Shown: one piece after another, positions 17,367 through 19,454 of the stretch
Position numbering within the stretch: position 1 is the stretch's first letter
Layout of the letters: the number at the start of each line of letters is the position of its first letter
Origin: CAZYIW01 sp964647705
GTDB taxonomy: Bacteria > Pseudomonadota > Gammaproteobacteria > PS1 > Pseudothioglobaceae
Assembly: GCA_964647705.1 (NCBI GenBank)
Contig: CAZYIW010000023.1
Span: 1 to 19,454 of the forward strand
DNA length: 19,454 bases
Direction: 5' to 3'
Position numbers and translations under genes: made by a program
The notes under the pieces: generated by a model
Seen by the model: the letters and a program-made list of their open reading frames with translations, nothing else
Told to the model about the DNA's origin: nothing
Databases searched by the model: none

Positions 17367-17851
17367 CTCAGTGTTTGAAACAAACCTCGAGCCCTGTCTT
17401 TTTCAACATTGTCCCAATCAAACACTTGCCCATTCATGGCAACATAAACACCATGGGCTTTATTTTGCACCGCACCCATTGCCACACCTAAATTAAACAA
17501 TCCGTCAGAATGATTAATTGAATAAGGAATCATCGCACCAAAAAGCACCACGGTTTTACCCTTGATGTTCTCGCCGAGAAGCTTTGCAGTCTCCACCAGG
17601 GTATCGGTGCCATGGGTAATGAGGATTTTATCCGCCTTTGAGCTTAAGCATTTTTCCAAAACAAGCGCTCTATCGTCATCACTCATGTCCAGCGAATCTT
17701 TTAAAAAAAGCACCTCGCTTTGAGTCTCAGCCATCGATCTGCCACGATTGAGCATATCAACAATGTGCGTATTGCCAAACTCTAACTCACCCGTCAGCTC
17801 GTTATAAACTTTGTCGATTGTCCCGCCAGTAATCAATATTTGAATAGTCAT
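17363..17851 (-). CDS. Short asparaginase-like protein (N-terminal domain only)
   Basis: This 162-residue protein matches only the N-terminal domain of L-asparaginase/glutaminase, which normally has about 330 residues. Visible active-site elements are TGGTID (Thr11), a nearby Tyr16, DSLDM (Ser53), THGTDT (Thr82, Asp83), Lys99 before VVLFGAMIP, and SDGLFNL. These match the Thr-Asp-Lys relay and the nucleophile Thr of the family. The C-terminal domain, which supplies a glutamate to the neighbouring active site in full-length enzymes, is absent. I chose the ATG at 17851; the TTG three codons earlier is less likely. A hairpin covers this start. The 17 residues after VFDW end in a clean stop, and the next gene begins 59 bases on. 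Whether it hydrolyses asparagine is unknown. Confidence 0.8.
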   Translation of the reverse strand: MTIQILITGGTIDKVYNELTGELEFGNTHIVDMLNRGRSMAETQSEVLFLKDSLDMSDDDRALVLEKCLSSKADKILITHGTDTLVETAKLLGENIKGKTVVLFGAMIPYSINHSDGLFNLGVAMGAVQNKAHGVYVAMNGQVFDWDNVEKDRARGLFQTLS

Positions 17852-17873
17852 AATAGGCAATCATACCTATTAT
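17850..17873 (-). promoter_or_regulatory. Near-perfect 24-base palindrome over the start of the asparaginase-like gene
   Basis: On the minus strand ATAATAGGTA, loop TGAT, TGCCTATTAT forms a ten-pair stem with a single U-G wobble. The last two stem bases are the AT of the start codon, and the only Shine-Dalgarno-like AGG lies in the 5' arm, so folding would hide the initiation site. As DNA it looks like a two-fold operator. It is not a terminator, as no U-run follows. A weak promoter (TTGAAT at 17897-17902, TTTAAT at 17872-17877, spacing 19) would place the palindrome at the start of the transcript. Function is inferred only. Confidence 0.5.
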
Positions 17874-17894
17874 TAAATTTAAAAATTTTACGAA

Positions 17895-18542
17895 TTATTC
17901 AATTGGTGTTCTTTTGCCAAAAATATCGGTGCCAATGCGCACGAAAGTGGCGCCATTTTTAATGGCCAATTCCAAATCTTGGCTCATTCCCATTGATAAA
18001 GTGTCCATTTCAGGGTGTTTTTGCATTATTTTGGCCATTTTTTCAAAACTTTTTTGTGCGTTGTCGGGGCTGGGTATACACATAAACCCTCTTAGAGAAA
18101 TATTTTTCAAATTTTTAAAATGGGGCAGAATATCTATAATTTCACTCTCTAAAACCCCTGATTTGGTGGGTTCGTTGTCGATATTGATTTGCAACAATAC
18201 GCTGAGTTTTTCTAAATTTTCTGGACGCTGATCGTTTAAACGTTTGGCGATCTTTAGCCGATCAACACTGTGCACCCAGTCAAAATGCTGGGCAATTTGT
18301 TTGGTTTTGTTTGATTGAATGGGGCCAATAAAGTGCCAAATGAGATTTTGCCCCTTTAAGGCTTTAATTTTTTCTAAAGCTTCTTGCAGGTAGTTTTCAC
18401 CAAAATGTCGTTGGCCACAATCGATGGCTTGTTGCAGATCTGAGATGGGTTTAGTTTTACTAACGGCGATGAGTGTTACTTGATTGTTTGCATCAACAGC
18501 ATGAATGCGATTTTGAACTTTGGTTAAGTTGTCTTTGATCAA
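17895..18542 (-). CDS. yggS: YggS family pyridoxal phosphate homeostasis protein
   Basis: This PLP-binding protein (PLPBP/PROSC family) controls free pyridoxal phosphate and amino- and keto-acid balance; it has no known enzymatic reaction. It has 215 residues (E. coli 234). The PLP-binding lysine is Lys29 in LIAVSKTKP. Other family segments are FGENYLQEALEK, WHFIGPIQSNKTK, SVDRLKIAKRL, LRGFMCIP and LSMGMSQDLELAI, with VRIGTDIFGKR at the end. The start is a TTG at 18542 that shares TTGA with the pyrK stop. An in-frame TGA lies shortly upstream, no ATG follows near the N-terminus and no ribosome site is visible, so translation probably depends on pyrK. Confidence 0.95.
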   Translation of the reverse strand: MIKDNLTKVQNRIHAVDANNQVTLIAVSKTKPISDLQQAIDCGQRHFGENYLQEALEKIKALKGQNLIWHFIGPIQSNKTKQIAQHFDWVHSVDRLKIAKRLNDQRPENLEKLSVLLQINIDNEPTKSGVLESEIIDILPHFKNLKNISLRGFMCIPSPDNAQKSFEKMAKIMQKHPEMDTLSMGMSQDLELAIKNGATFVRIGTDIFGKRTPIE

Positions 18543-19396
18543 AACACTGTGGCAGAATCAAACACAGGGCCATCCACACAAACTCGCTTCATCGCCGGGC
18601 CATTGTCGGTTTGCACCTCAACCACACAACCCGCGCAACCACCCACGGCACAAGCCATAAATTCTTCTAGGGAAACTTGGCAAGGCAAGTTGTATTCTTT
18701 GGCCAGATTCGCCACTGCCGCTAACATTGGGTGCGGGCCACAAGAATAGATATCAACCTCTGAGCGCTGTTGTGGGGTTAAGTCGTCGAGATAGAGTCTG
18801 GCCAAATCGGTGACATAACCTTGGTAGATGCCTTCATAATTTTGCAAACTGGCTAGGCGACATTCCACGCCCCAATCTTCTAGTAGTGGCATGGTGTGCG
18901 TTGCGCCATGATAATTCTTGCCGTTATCGGCCATTTTTTCATCGAATGGAAACGGCACTTCAGAACCAAGAATGGCAAAGGCTTGGTGATTGGTATTTTG
19001 CATCTGTTGTGCAATTGCAATCATCGGTGGCATTCCAACGCCACCTCCTATGAGTAATGGGCGTTTTTTATCGGTGATGGCAAAGCCGTTGCCAATTGGC
19101 CCTAGCACTGAGAGTGTTTCGCCAATTCGTCGCTCGGCCAGTTGACGTGTGCCTTCGCCCACAACTTTGTAGAGCAGATCAAAAGTTTGGTTTTCTTTGT
19201 CAACCGACATCACCGAGATTGGCCTTCTCATTGGCAAAGCATCCGACACCGTTACATGGACAAACTGCCCTGGCTTTGTTAGCTTGGCAATCTCGCTTGA
19301 ATCTAGCGTGAGAATATATTGATCGCCTTGGAATTGGTAGTGTGCCAGAATTTGGCAATCTTGTAGTTTGATTGTGCCTCTGCTACCTTTATTCAT
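18539..19396 (-). CDS. pyrK: PyrK-type electron-transfer subunit (FAD, NAD(P)H and 2Fe-2S domains)
   Basis: The protein is a ferredoxin-reductase-like flavoprotein with a C-terminal 2Fe-2S site, most like the electron-transfer subunit of class 1B dihydroorotate dehydrogenase. It has 285 residues. The FAD motif is MRRPISVMSV (56-65), the nucleotide loop is IGGGVGMPPM (116-125), and YSCGPHPML follows at 217-225. Cluster ligands are Cys249, 254, 257 and 273 (CAVGGCAGC, then VCVDGP), close to the PyrK pattern. I chose the ATG at 19396, eight bases inside argB; the frame continues to a GTG at 19420. The catalytic partner PyrD is not in this window. It could instead serve another oxidoreductase, so the family is firmer than the specific role. 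Confidence 0.82.
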   Translation of the reverse strand: MNKGSRGTIKLQDCQILAHYQFQGDQYILTLDSSEIAKLTKPGQFVHVTVSDALPMRRPISVMSVDKENQTFDLLYKVVGEGTRQLAERRIGETLSVLGPIGNGFAITDKKRPLLIGGGVGMPPMIAIAQQMQNTNHQAFAILGSEVPFPFDEKMADNGKNYHGATHTMPLLEDWGVECRLASLQNYEGIYQGYVTDLARLYLDDLTPQQRSEVDIYSCGPHPMLAAVANLAKEYNLPCQVSLEEFMACAVGGCAGCVVEVQTDNGPAMKRVCVDGPVFDSATVF

Positions 19397-19454
19397 CAGT
19401 AATGAGTGTGCCGACACCACTGTCGGTAAAGACTTCTAACAAAACGGCATGGGC
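19389..19454 (-). CDS. argB: Acetylglutamate kinase (ArgB), partial, last 21 residues
   Basis: Only the C-terminal end is visible because the gene enters from the right edge. The residues AHAVLLEVFTDSGVGTLITD match the end of N-acetylglutamate kinase, whose usual form is (V)PHAVLLEIFTDxGVGTLI. That strand and the GVGT turn close the ATP-binding domain. ArgB catalyses the second step of arginine synthesis. The stop TAA lies inside ATGAATAA, so it overlaps the pyrK start by eight bases. The call rests on a short segment, but the segment is highly distinctive. Confidence 0.85.
   Translation of the reverse strand, partial: AHAVLLEVFTDSGVGTLITDE

Noticed and set aside
17852..17897. Possible readthrough of yggS past its TAA into an in-frame hydrophobic stretch
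   Set aside because: The YggS sequence ends naturally at FGKRTPIE, and the following in-frame residues are few and run into the next gene's start, so this is ordinary intergenic sequence.
17914..18231. A 105-codon plus-strand frame antisense to yggS
   Set aside because: It mirrors the conserved C-terminal half of YggS and shows no features of its own.
1..19454. CRISPR arrays, insertion sequences, tRNA or other RNA genes, prophage or toxin modules
   Set aside because: No direct-repeat arrays, transposase-like frames, tRNA-like cloverleaf segments or accessory genes were seen; nearly the whole window is accounted for by conserved minus-strand genes.

Overview
The window is a tightly packed stretch of what is most likely a gammaproteobacterial chromosome. 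All 20 genes I can support lie on the minus strand, so transcription runs from the right edge to the left edge. A yhdP-type gene next to tldD is a gammaproteobacterial arrangement. The complex I genes nuoC and nuoD are separate and NuoG lacks the extra N7 cluster cysteines, which argues against an enterobacterium. GC content judged by eye is a little above 40 percent. A Thioglobaceae/SUP05-like relative is one guess, but nothing in the window proves it.

Right part, 19454 to 17363: the last 21 codons of argB (acetylglutamate kinase), then a pyrK-type flavin/2Fe-2S electron-transfer subunit, yggS (PLP homeostasis protein) and a half-length asparaginase-like protein. The first three are coupled by short overlaps (ATGAATAA and TTGA). 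A near-perfect 24-base palindrome covers the start codon of the asparaginase-like gene.

Middle, 17303 to 13402: a short yhdP (AsmA-like, envelope lipid transport) followed 17 bases later by tldD, one half of the TldD/TldE metallopeptidase. A 76-base AT-rich gap follows. It holds a perfect TATAAT hexamer and an inverted repeat and is the most likely start of the next operon.

Left part, 13325 to 1: a 14-gene nuo operon in canonical order A-B-C-D-E-F-G-H-I-J-K-L-M-N for the proton-pumping NADH:quinone oxidoreductase (complex I). nuoN is cut by the window edge. NuoE, F and G form the NADH-oxidising module with its FMN and iron-sulfur clusters. NuoB, C, D and I form the connecting module with clusters N2, N6a and N6b and the quinone site. 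NuoA, H, J, K, L, M and N form the membrane arm. The cluster ligands, together with the key charged membrane residues I checked in NuoA, K, L and M, are present, so the enzyme looks functional. Most junctions are ATGA or TAATG overlaps or gaps of 1 to 8 bases, which points to translational coupling.

I found no RNA genes, mobile elements, CRISPR arrays or plus-strand genes, and no gene-free stretch over 300 bases. This is mostly conserved housekeeping DNA, and I do not see a convincing new system. The points most worth a second look are the palindrome over the asparaginase-like start, the PyrK-type protein between argB and yggS, the missing C-terminal half of the asparaginase and the short YhdP.
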